From NCBI GenBank assembly GCA_031556405.1, contig JAVBTC010000085.1, forward strand, positions 1 through 22,487: a DNA stretch of 22,487 nt. Reading direction: 5' to 3'. Positions 1 through 7,506 of the stretch are shown piece after piece. The stretch's first letter is position 1. Each line of letters opens with the position of its first letter. The DNA comes from WQZF01 sp031556405 (GTDB lineage: Bacteria > Pseudomonadota > Gammaproteobacteria > Burkholderiales > Rhodocyclaceae). The notes beneath the pieces were generated by a model. It was given only the letters and a program-made list of their open reading frames with translations. It had not been told where the DNA came from and did no database searches. The position numbers and the translations under genes were made by a program.

Positions 1-1
1 C

Positions 2-112
2 CTGGCGCTGGCGGCTCGCGGCGCCAGGCGTGGTCATGCGCTGGCCGGAGCGGTGTTCGTCGCGGCGCTCGGCGTACATCTGGCGGTGCATCGCAAACAT
101 CTGCTGTCTTGA
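2..112 (+). CDS. 3' end of an unidentified membrane protein (partial)
   Basis: An open frame enters from the left edge and stops with TGA at 110-112. The 36 visible residues are rich in Ala, Gly and Leu and contain a hydrophobic stretch (AGAVFVAALGVHLAV) followed by a short basic tail (HRKHLL). This looks like the last transmembrane helix of a membrane protein with a cytoplasmic C-terminus. It lies about 24 bases upstream of the HMA2-like gene in the same direction and may be the preceding member of that operon. The family cannot be identified from so little sequence. Confidence 0.45.
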   Translation: MALAARGARRGHALAGAVFVAALGVHLAVHRKHLLS

Positions 113-136
113 GCTCGCACCGATTTGAAGTTGAAG

Positions 137-481
137 ATGGAACTGGGAATGGACGATTTCGAGCGCTTACAGGCATATACCCCAATGATCCAGATCGCCC
201 ACCATATTCCGGGCAGAATCCGCCTGAAACTGAATGGCACCGATACCGGGATGAAACAGGTTGCCGTCTATGCAAAACGCTTCGGTGATGCCTGGCGGGA
301 CATACCCGGCATACGTTCGGCAAAGCTCAATCTGGTGGCGCGTTCCTGCACGGTGGAATACGATAGGAACCTGATTCCCTTCAGCGCCTGGCCGGATCTG
401 CTCGGTGGAGTGCGTTCCAGCGAAGCGTTGGAATTGCTGGGTATCTTCAAAAGAAAATATGAAACATTGTTGCGCGAATGA
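137..481 (+). CDS. HMA2-like small protein of a P-type ATPase operon
   Basis: This protein of about 114 residues contains a segment beginning IAHHIPGRIRLKL, followed by an alpha/beta pattern ending in LVARSCTVEYD. That is the look of HMA2-type ferredoxin-like domains related to heavy-metal-associated domains. It lacks the CxxC metal-binding pair of classical HMA domains; its only Cys (in ARSCTVEY) is on a late beta strand. The start is uncertain: ATG at 137 or ATG at 149 both have purine-rich sequence at suitable spacing, and an in-frame TTG lies at 125. It is the first complete gene of a run ending in the P-type ATPase at 1549, whose N-terminus carries a similar domain. A role as accessory or regulatory partner of that ATPase is inferred. 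Confidence 0.72.
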   Translation: MELGMDDFERLQAYTPMIQIAHHIPGRIRLKLNGTDTGMKQVAVYAKRFGDAWRDIPGIRSAKLNLVARSCTVEYDRNLIPFSAWPDLLGGVRSSEALELLGIFKRKYETLLRE

Positions 482-529
482 GCGTACCGCATGTTTTTAC
501 AAAATGACTCAACGGAAAGGAGAACGAAA

Positions 530-862
530 ATGTTGCCGCTGTTTCCATTCATTGCCGGAGTAATTGCCGGAACTGCCGCAGTAAGCCTCTATCGGAATCA
601 GAAGACGCGGGGCGGTCTGAAGGACGCAAAGGACCGGTTGAAGAAAAAATCCGCCCAGGCACAGGAAACGCTGCGTCATGCCGCCGTGTCCGGGTTGAGC
701 ACGATCGAATCTTCTTCGGCGCGTTGGCGCGATCGTTTGCAGGCGGCTCCTGAGGCGCCTGTGGCTGAAAAGAAAACGGCTCCGGCGAAGAAAGCCGCTC
801 CCAGGGCACGCAAGCAGGCGGCGCCGAAAGCCGCCGCAACGACGAAGAAGGCGGGTTCATGA
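530..862 (+). CDS. Small single-pass membrane protein, DUF5132-like, with Lys/Ala-rich tail
   Basis: The 110-residue product begins MLPLFPFIAGVIAGTAAVSL, one N-terminal membrane helix. A charged helical region (KDAKDRLKKKSAQAQETLRHA) follows, then a histone-H1-like tail of Lys, Ala and Pro (about residues 75-110). The start is set by a good ribosome binding site (AAAGGAG at 516-522) before ATG 530; a longer frame from 491 lacks one. Its stop overlaps the next ATG (ATGA at 859-862), implying translational coupling. The topology resembles DUF5132 proteins and, by analogy only, mycobacterial PacL proteins (DUF1490) that partner P-type ATPases. The metal-binding C-terminal His/Asp motif of PacL is absent here. 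Confidence 0.75.
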   Translation: MLPLFPFIAGVIAGTAAVSLYRNQKTRGGLKDAKDRLKKKSAQAQETLRHAAVSGLSTIESSSARWRDRLQAAPEAPVAEKKTAPAKKAAPRARKQAAPKAAATTKKAGS

Positions 863-1176
863 AAAAATCGGCAAAGAAACGTTTGCCGCCGGGCAACATC
901 ACCAAACTGAACGATTTCGTACGCGGCTTCGTCACCACCGGACTGATTTCCGCGATCGACCAGAGCGCGAAAGGCCGTCCGGTGCTTGCCAACCGACGTG
1001 TTCTCCGCCACGCCCTGCAGGGCGGCACGGCGCTGACTGCGGCTGTGGCCGCCGCCCATGCCGTGCAGCGGCGGGATTATGCGACGGCGGTGACGGCGGT
1101 TACCGTGGGCGCGGTCGGTGTTTATACTCTCGATTGTTTACTGCGCGGCAAAATGCGCAAACCCGAAAAGGAATAG
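859..1176 (+). CDS. Small hydrophobic protein of unknown function
   Basis: The 105-residue protein starts with a basic segment (MKKSAKKRLPPG). It continues with an amphipathic part and ends with an Ala/Val-rich hydrophobic region (about residues 55-95, including TAAVAAAHAV and AVTVGAVGVYTL) before a basic tail. One or two membrane helices are likely. Its ATG overlaps the upstream stop by four bases and its stop lies just before the next gene's start, so it belongs to the metal-ATPase operon. I do not recognise the family. The position suggests a membrane accessory protein of the transporter. Confidence 0.7.
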   Translation: MKKSAKKRLPPGNITKLNDFVRGFVTTGLISAIDQSAKGRPVLANRRVLRHALQGGTALTAAVAAAHAVQRRDYATAVTAVTVGAVGVYTLDCLLRGKMRKPEKE

Positions 1177-1180
1177 AGAA

Positions 1181-1552
1181 ATGGCGAAGAAAAACAAACT
1201 CAAGAAATTCAAGAAGCTCAAGGCCGAGCGGCGTATGTACGAGGCTGCCTGCGCCGCCATGGCGAACGGGGGCAATGGCGGATTCGGTGCCAATGGTGCG
1301 AATGGCGCCAATGGAGGCTTCCTGCGCGGGCTGAACAACCTGCTGCCGTCGCGCAAGAGCGAGCGTTTTCTGCTCGGCGTACTGATCGGCGCCGGTGCGG
1401 CGTATGTCTTCAGCGACGAAAACCTGCGCGCCAAAATCATCAAATCCGCGATGAAGCTTTATTCCGGCCTTGCCGGTGAATTCGAGGAAATCAAGGAACA
1501 GATCGCCGATTTCAAGGCGGAATTCGAAGCGGAACAGCAAGACGAAGCATGA
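1181..1552 (+). CDS. Small YtxH-like membrane protein with Gly/Asn repeats
   Basis: The 123-residue protein has a Lys-rich start (MAKKNKLKKFKKLKAERR), then a low-complexity Gly/Asn/Ala tract (about residues 30-46, repeats of GANGANG). One predicted membrane helix follows (FLLGVLIGAGAAYVF), then an acidic C-terminal helix (EFEEIKEQIADFKAEFEAE). This resembles YtxH-type small proteins. The start at 1181 is preceded by AAGGAA at 1168-1173; the longer in-frame extension to 1118 overlaps the upstream gene and is not needed. Its stop overlaps the P-type ATPase start (ATGA at 1549-1552), so the two are probably translated together and may interact at the membrane. Confidence 0.72.
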   Translation: MAKKNKLKKFKKLKAERRMYEAACAAMANGGNGGFGANGANGANGGFLRGLNNLLPSRKSERFLLGVLIGAGAAYVFSDENLRAKIIKSAMKLYSGLAGEFEEIKEQIADFKAEFEAEQQDEA

Positions 1553-3720
1553 AATTGGTTTCCAATTCGCTTTCCAGCCTGCCTTCCGCCCCGTCTTTCC
1601 GCCCGACTTCCGATTCCTGGTTTCTCGCACTCGATCCGGTACATCGGACAGCGGGCAGAGTCCGCTTCCGTTATCGTCTTTCTTCCGGGCAATCCCTGGA
1701 AACGAAGCTGTTGCGCGCCATCGAGGCGCTACCCGGCGTTCTGGCCGTGCGCGTCAATCCGAAGGTACGCGTGCTGGTCGTCAATTTCGACGCTTCCGTG
1801 ACCGGCGCAGAGGAAGTACGAGAACATATCCTTGTCCTTGCGCCCGCGCGCACGCCGCCGGTCGGCATCGGAGCGGCGAACCCGCTGGCGTCGAAAGCGG
1901 AAGGCGGCTCGGTGCCGCTGGCCCTTGCCGTGCTCCTGACCTCGGGGCAATTGCCGCAGGGGCTGAAACTGCCCGTTTCGCTCGCGGTGGCGCTGCCTTT
2001 GTTTGGAGAAGCGCTGGAAGACTGGCGCGAGCGGGGCATTACTTCCCATGTGCTCGAAGCGCTCGCAATCGGCATTTCGTTGGCGAGAAAGGATTATTTG
2101 GCCGCCAATACCACGACCTTCATGCTCGCGCTCGGCGAGCACATGGAGCATTCGATCTCGCGCCGTTCCGACGAACTCCTGAAGCATCTGCTGCGTCCGA
2201 CGGGTGACGAGGTGTGGGTCGAGCGCGATGGAACGGAGTTGGCCGTCGGCGCCGGCGAAGTACAGGTGGGCGATACCGTTATCGTGGGCACCGGCACCAT
2301 CATTCCGGTCGACGGCACGGTGCTCGGCGGTGAGGCGACGGTCAACGAAGCGGCGATGACGGGTGAAAGCGCCCCGGTCGCCAAGGAACGCGGCAAGAAC
2401 GTTCTTTCCGGTACCTTGGTCGAGGAAGGGCGGCTACGCATCTACGCCGAACAGGTCGGCGCGCATACCGCAGTGGCGCGGATCGCCGATTACGTAGAAC
2501 AGTCGCTCAATGCCAAGAGCCAGACCCAGTTGCAAGCCTCGCGGCTGGCCGACCGCCTGGTGCCGACGGTGCTCGGCCTGGCGGGCGCTTCCTTCCTGCT
2601 CTCCGGTGATTGGCAACGCACGGCGGCGGTGCTGCAGGCGGATTATTCCTGTGCGCTCAAGCTGGCGACGCCGGTCGCTTTCAAATCGTCGATGTACAGT
2701 GCCGGGCAGTGCGGCATCCTGGTCAAGGGCGCCGATGCGCTGGAGCGGCTGGCCGAGGCGGACACATTCATTTTCGACAAAACCGGCACGCTGACCTCCG
2801 GTTCCCTGATCGTTACCGACTCCGTCGCTTTCGACGCCTCGTTTACGGCGGAAGATCTGATCTGTCTTGCCGCATCGGTGGAAGAACATTATTTCCATCC
2901 GCTTGCGATGGCGGTGGTGGCCGCGGCGCGCGAGACGCACAACCATCACTTCGAGCATTCCGAAGTGAAATTCATCGTTGCCCACGGCGTTGCCAGCATC
3001 GTCGACGGCAAGCGTATCGTCGTCGGTTCGCGGCACTTCGTCGAAGAAGATGAAGGTATCGACGTCCAACCTTACCGCGACGTGATCGACACGTTGTACA
3101 GCGAGGGCAAAACCCTGCTGTATATCGGCTACGGCGGCCATCTGCTGGGGGTTCTGGCGCTCAAGGACGCGGTGCGTCCGGAGAGTGTGGTCACCATTGC
3201 CCGCCTGCGCGAACTGGGCGTGCGGCGTGTCCTGATGCTGACCGGCGACCACAAGGACCGCGCCGCCGAGCTTGCCGCCGAGCTCGGAATCGACGGTTTC
3301 CACGCCGAACTGATGCCGGAGGACAAGGCGGCGATCGTGCAATCCTTGCGTGACCAGGGAGCATGCATCGCTTTCGTCGGCGATGGCATCAACGATGCTC
3401 CGGCGCTGGCCGGAGCGCACGTCGGCATTGCGATGCAGAAGGGCGCCGACGTGGCACGCCTGACTGCCGATGTCGCGCTGCTCGAAGACAGCATTGAGCG
3501 CATCGCGGATATCAAGGCGTTGGCGAACGCCACGATGGAGCGGATCCGCACCAACTACCGGCTGACCGTCGGCCTGAATACCGGCATTCTTTCCGCTGCG
3601 GCGCTCGGCCTTTTGACGCCCATGGCCGCCGCGGTTCTGCATAACGGCAGCACGATCGCGATTCTCCTCAACGCTTTCCGCCGCAACGCGGCAGCGAAAA
3701 GGCAAAAACGTGGGAGTTGA
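1549..3720 (+). CDS. P1B-like P-type ATPase lacking a CPx motif (cation pump, substrate unknown)
   Basis: The 723-residue product has all the catalytic landmarks of a P-type ATPase: TGES (271-274), the phosphorylated Asp in DKTGT (Asp410), an HP pair of the nucleotide domain (450-451), TGD (565-567) and GDGINDAPA (611-619). An N-terminal HMA2-like domain (about 30-85) has no CxxC. The membrane ion-binding site is unusual: where metal pumps carry CPC or a similar CPx, this one reads YSCALKLATP (366-375), with Cys but no Pro. The last helix pair carries HNGST (698-702) instead of the common MxxSS. It is the last gene of the operon and overlaps the small membrane protein before it. It surely pumps a cation across the inner membrane, but the metal cannot be told from sequence. 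Confidence 0.9.
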   Translation: MKLVSNSLSSLPSAPSFRPTSDSWFLALDPVHRTAGRVRFRYRLSSGQSLETKLLRAIEALPGVLAVRVNPKVRVLVVNFDASVTGAEEVREHILVLAPARTPPVGIGAANPLASKAEGGSVPLALAVLLTSGQLPQGLKLPVSLAVALPLFGEALEDWRERGITSHVLEALAIGISLARKDYLAANTTTFMLALGEHMEHSISRRSDELLKHLLRPTGDEVWVERDGTELAVGAGEVQVGDTVIVGTGTIIPVDGTVLGGEATVNEAAMTGESAPVAKERGKNVLSGTLVEEGRLRIYAEQVGAHTAVARIADYVEQSLNAKSQTQLQASRLADRLVPTVLGLAGASFLLSGDWQRTAAVLQADYSCALKLATPVAFKSSMYSAGQCGILVKGADALERLAEADTFIFDKTGTLTSGSLIVTDSVAFDASFTAEDLICLAASVEEHYFHPLAMAVVAAARETHNHHFEHSEVKFIVAHGVASIVDGKRIVVGSRHFVEEDEGIDVQPYRDVIDTLYSEGKTLLYIGYGGHLLGVLALKDAVRPESVVTIARLRELGVRRVLMLTGDHKDRAAELAAELGIDGFHAELMPEDKAAIVQSLRDQGACIAFVGDGINDAPALAGAHVGIAMQKGADVARLTADVALLEDSIERIADIKALANATMERIRTNYRLTVGLNTGILSAAALGLLTPMAAAVLHNGSTIAILLNAFRRNAAAKRQKRGS

Positions 3721-3774
3721 CCGGGAACCGGTATCGGACGGCGACGTGATTTAGGATTGCGAGGATATCCTGGA

Positions 3775-3821
3775 CATGAGAACGGGCCGTGAAGGCCCGT
3801 TTTCATGTCGTTTTTTTTTTT
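3775..3821 (+). terminator. Intrinsic terminator of the P-type ATPase operon
   Basis: A 14-bp stem (CATGAGAACGGGCC, 3775-3788, pairing with 3794-3807 with one G-T wobble) closes a GTGAA loop. It is followed within a few bases by a run of eleven T (3811-3821). It lies 55 bases after the ATPase stop. This is a textbook Rho-independent terminator for the plus strand. Confidence 0.9.
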
Positions 3822-3903
3822 CCTGCCCGTACAGCGACAGAGTGGCAGGCAAGCAGCTTGATCCCGGAGCAGCGGAAACGTACCGGTATTTACATTGCCC
3901 GGT

Positions 3904-3986
3904 GGAAATTCCATATTTAATTAAATAACCATCGTTTGTTGTAGTGTGATTTATGATTGAATTATTTAACCAATATGGAATTTTCC
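3904..3986 (-). repeat. Dispersed AT-rich palindromic repeat, copy A
   Basis: An 83-base AT-rich element with near-perfect terminal inverted repeats (GGAAATTCCATAT at 3904-3916 against ATATGGAATTTTCC at 3973-3986). It lies between the convergent ATPase terminator and the prfB stop. Read on the minus strand it shares blocks with the copies at 11191 and 15964, notably AATAATT, CTACA and a TTTAATTAAA...TGGAATTT end. It could form a long hairpin after prfB. Confidence 0.55.
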
Positions 3987-4007
3987 GGCAAGCCCGAACC
4001 TCTTCGC

Positions 4008-5112
4008 TCAGACGCCCTGCTTCAGACTGGCCTCAATGAAAGGATCGAGGTCACCATCGAGCACCGCCTGCGTGTTACCCGTTTCGACGTTGGTGCGCAG
4101 ATCCTTGATCCGCGACTGGTCCAGCACGTAGGAACGAATCTGGTGGCCCCAGCCGATGTCGGTTTTCGAGTCTTCGAGTTTCTGCTGCTCCGCCTGGCGG
4201 TTGCGCAGTTCCAGCTCGAAAAGGCGCGCGCGCAGCATTTTCCAGGCTTCGTCGCGGTTGCGGTGTTGCGAGCGGTCGTTCTGGCATTGCACGACGATAT
4301 TGGTCGGCAGGTGGGTGAGGCGGACGGCCGAGTCGGTTTTGTTGATGTGCTGTCCGCCGGCGCCGGAAGCGCGGTAGGTGTCGACGCGCACGTCGGCGGG
4401 GTTGATTTCGATTTCGATCGAGTCGTCGACTTCCGGGTAGACGAAGACGCTGCAAAACGAGGTATGGCGCCGCGCGTTGGAGTCGAAAGGGCTCTTGCGC
4501 ACGAGCCGGTGCACGCCGGTTTCGGTACGCAGTGTGCCGTAGGCGTATTCGCCGTCGAATTTGAGCGTCGTGCCCTTGATGCCGGCGACGTCGCCTTCCG
4601 ATTCTTCCAGGACTTCGATCGCGTAGCCTTTGCGTTCGCCGTAGCGCAGGTACATGCGCATGAGCATCGACGCCCAGTCCTGAGCCTCGGTACCGCCGGC
4701 ACCGGCCTGGATTTCGAGGAAGCAGGGATTGGGATCCTGCGGATTGTTGAACATGCGGCGGAATTCGAGCCGGGAGATTTCGGCTTCAACCGCGTCGGTG
4801 TCGGCAATCACCGCATGCAGGGTATCGTCGTCGTTTTCCTCGCGCGCCATGGCGAAAAGTTCGCGCGTGTCGGTGAGATTCTGCGCGATTTTTTCCAGCG
4901 TCAGCACGACGCCTTCGAGGAGTTTCTTTTCGCGTCCCAATTCCTGGGCGCGTTCCGCGTTGTCCCAGAGTTTCGGGTCTTCGTGGATTTTGTCGACGGC
5001 GGTCAGGCGTTCGCGTTTCTGATCGTAGTCAAAGATACCTCCGAAGCTGGGCGTTGCGCTGCGCGAGGTCTTCGAGGCGGTTGGCGATGCTGTTGAGTTG
5101 TTCGGCTTCCAT
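4008..5112 (-). CDS. prfB: Peptide chain release factor 2 (RF2), expressed by programmed +1 frameshift
   Basis: RF2 recognises UGA and UAA stop codons and triggers peptidyl-tRNA hydrolysis. The main frame (from 5030 down to 4008) has the RF2 specificity motif SPF (in KSPFDSN) and the catalytic GGQ (in GAGGQHINK). The N-terminus lies in another frame: ATG at 5112 opens 27 codons (MEAEQLNSIANRL...) ending in CTT TGA. Slipping +1 at CTT continues as DYDQKRERL, giving about 367 residues, the normal RF2 length. A single-frame reading starting at 5150 would give a false N-terminus. A TATAAT-like -10 box lies upstream (5150-5155). No lysS follows in this window, although it is often the neighbour in related bacteria. 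Confidence 0.95.
5028..5043 (-). promoter_or_regulatory. prfB: prfB autoregulatory +1 frameshift site
   Basis: Reading on the minus strand, CGG AGG TAT CTT TGA C contains the Shine-Dalgarno-like CGGAGG, the slippery CTT and the in-frame UGA (5031-5029) followed by C. This matches the known RF2 feedback site: when RF2 is scarce the UGA is read poorly and ribosomes shift +1 to make more RF2. Confidence 0.95.
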
Positions 5113-5149
5113 GATGAATTGATGTCGACAAGATAAAAAGGAGGTCGCA

Positions 5150-5155
5150 ATTATA
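5150..5155 (-). promoter_or_regulatory. Possible -10 box of the prfB promoter
   Basis: The minus strand reads TATAAT at 5155-5150, 38 bases before the prfB ATG. No convincing -35 hexamer is seen at the right distance, so this is only a candidate. Confidence 0.35.
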
Positions 5156-5211
5156 CGCGTCTTGTCGCATCGCATGGCGTGCGTCCTGCGGCGGATATCG
5201 CCGCCTTCCCC

Positions 5212-7506
5212 TTATCGAACGTGCGCCCTGCACCATTCGAGGAAAGCGTCGGCCGGAATCGCCGGGGAATACAGGTAGCCTTGCGCGAGCAGACATCCGA
5301 GTTCCTTCAACTGCGCTTCCTGCTCCGCGGTTTCGACACCTTCGGCGATCACGGAAAGGCCGAGGGACTGGCCGAGCCGGACGATGGTACGGGCGATCTT
5401 GGTGCCGCTGCTGTTGGCGTCGCCCAGTTCGTTGACGAAGGTACGGTCGATCTTCAGGCGGTCGGTCGGCAGGCGGTGCAGGTAGGCGAGTGAGGAAAAG
5501 CCGGTGCCGAAGTCGTCGATGGCGATTTTGACGCCGAGATTCTTGAGCTCCATCAGCACGGAGATGACCATCTCCGCCTCGAACATGGCGACGCTTTCGG
5601 TGATTTCGAGTTCGATCTGCGAGGGGGAAACACCGAATTCTTCAAGTCCTGCGCGGATGCGGCCGACGAACTGTGGATCGTGGAATTGCGCCAGCGAGAC
5701 GTTGACGGCAAGACGCAGCCCCCTCATCGGACCGCGTTCCCACTGTGCCAGTTGCGCTATGGCGGTACGGAAGACCCAGTAGCCCAGTTCGCGGATGAGG
5801 CCGGAATATTCGGCGATCGAGATGAAGCTGTCGGGGGCGATCGGTTTTCCGTCTTCGCCGCGCCAGCGGATCAGCGCCTCGGCGCCGACGATACGGCCGT
5901 CGGCGATATTGATTTGCGGCTGGTAGGAGAGCGTCAGGCCGCGGTCATCGCTGATCGCCTCGCGCAGCGCGTGCAGGAGCGAGAGGCGGTGGTGCGTCGC
6001 CTCGCTCATGTCCTGGCTGTAGTAATACCAGTGCCCGCGCCGGCTGGTCTTGGCGCGGTTGAGAGCGATGTTGGTGGCCTTGAAGAGGGAGGGGCCATCC
6101 TGCTCCCCGACATCGCCGAAACGGGTCAGGCCGATCGTCACTTGCAGCGGCAGCGCGTATTCGTCGACGTTGACCGGCGGTGCGAACAGTTCGATCAGAT
6201 GCTGCGGGTTGAGCAGGCGGTCCGGGCCGAGCAGGCCGAAGACGTCGCCTCCGATGCGCGCCAGCAGCACGTCGGTGGTGGCGAACATGGTTTTCAGCCG
6301 GCCGGCGACGGCCATCAGGATTTCGTCCCCTTTCTGGGGGCCCAGCGCGTCGTTGATGGCGGAAAAACGGTCGATATCGACGAAGGCGACGGTCTGTGCC
6401 GGCATTGCCTTTTCGATCCGCGCATCGATGCTGTCGGTAAAGGCGATGCGGTTGGGAAGGTGGGTCAGCGGGTCCGAATAGGCGAAGAAATTGAGATCGG
6501 AAAACAGGCGCACGTTTTCCAGCCCGATCCGGATACTGACGCTGAAGACGGCGAGCAATTGCCGGTCGGTTTCCGAAAGCGGCGCGTTGGTGGCGAGATA
6601 AACGGCGGCGCAGTGCCCGAGCTGGTCGTCGAAATAGAGCACCGTTCCCTTGGCGTTGAACAGGTTGCAGCGTTTGCGCAGGCATTCCCTGACCGCGGCG
6701 ATGATGTTCGTGTTGCCGATCACTTCCAGCGGCTGGTCGATGAACTTGCTGAATTTTCCGGCGGCGCCGACGATCCGCGGCGGAAGGTCGCTTTCGTCGA
6801 TTCCCTCTTCGTCTCCGTCGTGGCCGTAGTCGTGGTCGATATGGGCGCAGAGAATGCCTTCCGGACGCAGGCGCAGGAGCGCGGAAAGCTGGATCAGCAC
6901 GCCTTCGGCATAGCCTTTCAGGGCGCGGCGGGAGAAAAGATCGGTTGCCGAATGCACGATCATCGACAGGCCGCGGCGGCCGGCGCTGATCGTGCGGATC
7001 TGGTGATAGGAGCGGATCGCGGTGGTGAGCGTGGTGAGCAGCCGCACCCGGGTCAGTTCGGATTTGGTTTTGTAGTCGTTGATGTCGTAATCGCGGATGA
7101 CGCTCAACTCCGGTGCGTAACCGGGCTGGCCGGTACGGAGCACGATGCGCAGTTCCTGGCGGCCGAGGGTCTCGCGGATCTTGCGGACGAGGTCCAGCCC
7201 GGCACTTTCATGTTCCATGACGACATCGAGCAGCATCACGGCGATATCGTCGTTTTCCTTGAGTATGTCCAGCGCGCCGGCGGCAGTATAGGCGTGCAGG
7301 AAAGTCAGCGGCCAGCCGTCGATCTGCACGTCCTCCAGCGCGAAGAGCGTGGCGCGGTGCACTTCCTCGTCGTCGTCGACGATCAGTATGCGCCAGGACT
7401 GTTCGGTATCCCGGGACGCCGCTGTGGCAAGGCCCTGCGCGACGTCTTCTATGATGACGAGTTCGTCCGCCGGGTTGTCCGGCGTGTTCATGGATTCGGA
7501 AATCAC
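5212..7506 (-). CDS. Response regulator: REC-DUF3369-GGDEF(degenerate)-EAL, probable c-di-GMP phosphodiesterase
   Basis: The 764-residue protein has a receiver domain (about 38-165; acidic pocket DDD 44-46, phospho-acceptor Asp94, Lys146) and a DUF3369 region (about 175-330). A GGDEF domain (about 345-500) has the signature GGDVF (419-423), so the catalytic Glu is lost. The C-terminal EAL domain (about 520-764) looks intact: EAL (543-545), AVNVS, EITES, IDDFGTG, LKIDR and AEGVE are present. It should therefore degrade c-di-GMP, with the GGDEF part at most regulatory. Translation starts at GTG 7506, supported by AGGAG five bases upstream and a four-base overlap (GTGA) with the kinase stop. ATG at 7491 is an alternative start. 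The coupled kinase is the likely phosphodonor. Confidence 0.92.
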   Translation of the reverse strand: MISESMNTPDNPADELVIIEDVAQGLATAASRDTEQSWRILIVDDDEEVHRATLFALEDVQIDGWPLTFLHAYTAAGALDILKENDDIAVMLLDVVMEHESAGLDLVRKIRETLGRQELRIVLRTGQPGYAPELSVIRDYDINDYKTKSELTRVRLLTTLTTAIRSYHQIRTISAGRRGLSMIVHSATDLFSRRALKGYAEGVLIQLSALLRLRPEGILCAHIDHDYGHDGDEEGIDESDLPPRIVGAAGKFSKFIDQPLEVIGNTNIIAAVRECLRKRCNLFNAKGTVLYFDDQLGHCAAVYLATNAPLSETDRQLLAVFSVSIRIGLENVRLFSDLNFFAYSDPLTHLPNRIAFTDSIDARIEKAMPAQTVAFVDIDRFSAINDALGPQKGDEILMAVAGRLKTMFATTDVLLARIGGDVFGLLGPDRLLNPQHLIELFAPPVNVDEYALPLQVTIGLTRFGDVGEQDGPSLFKATNIALNRAKTSRRGHWYYYSQDMSEATHHRLSLLHALREAISDDRGLTLSYQPQINIADGRIVGAEALIRWRGEDGKPIAPDSFISIAEYSGLIRELGYWVFRTAIAQLAQWERGPMRGLRLAVNVSLAQFHDPQFVGRIRAGLEEFGVSPSQIELEITESVAMFEAEMVISVLMELKNLGVKIAIDDFGTGFSSLAYLHRLPTDRLKIDRTFVNELGDANSSGTKIARTIVRLGQSLGLSVIAEGVETAEQEAQLKELGCLLAQGYLYSPAIPADAFLEWCRAHVR

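Noticed and set aside
2434..3705. Long minus-strand open frame (about 423 codons) opposite the P-type ATPase
   Set aside because: It mirrors the high-GC codon pattern of the ATPase gene and shows no domain or start signal. The plus-strand ATPase has all its catalytic motifs.
3957..5096. Plus-strand open frame of about 379 codons opposite prfB
   Set aside because: It is an antisense shadow of prfB, whose GGQ and SPF motifs and frameshift site are clear.
5003..5112. Apparent frameshift breaking prfB, as if a pseudogene
   Set aside because: The break is exactly the programmed RF2 site (CTT TGA C after a Shine-Dalgarno-like CGGAGG), so the gene is functional in design.
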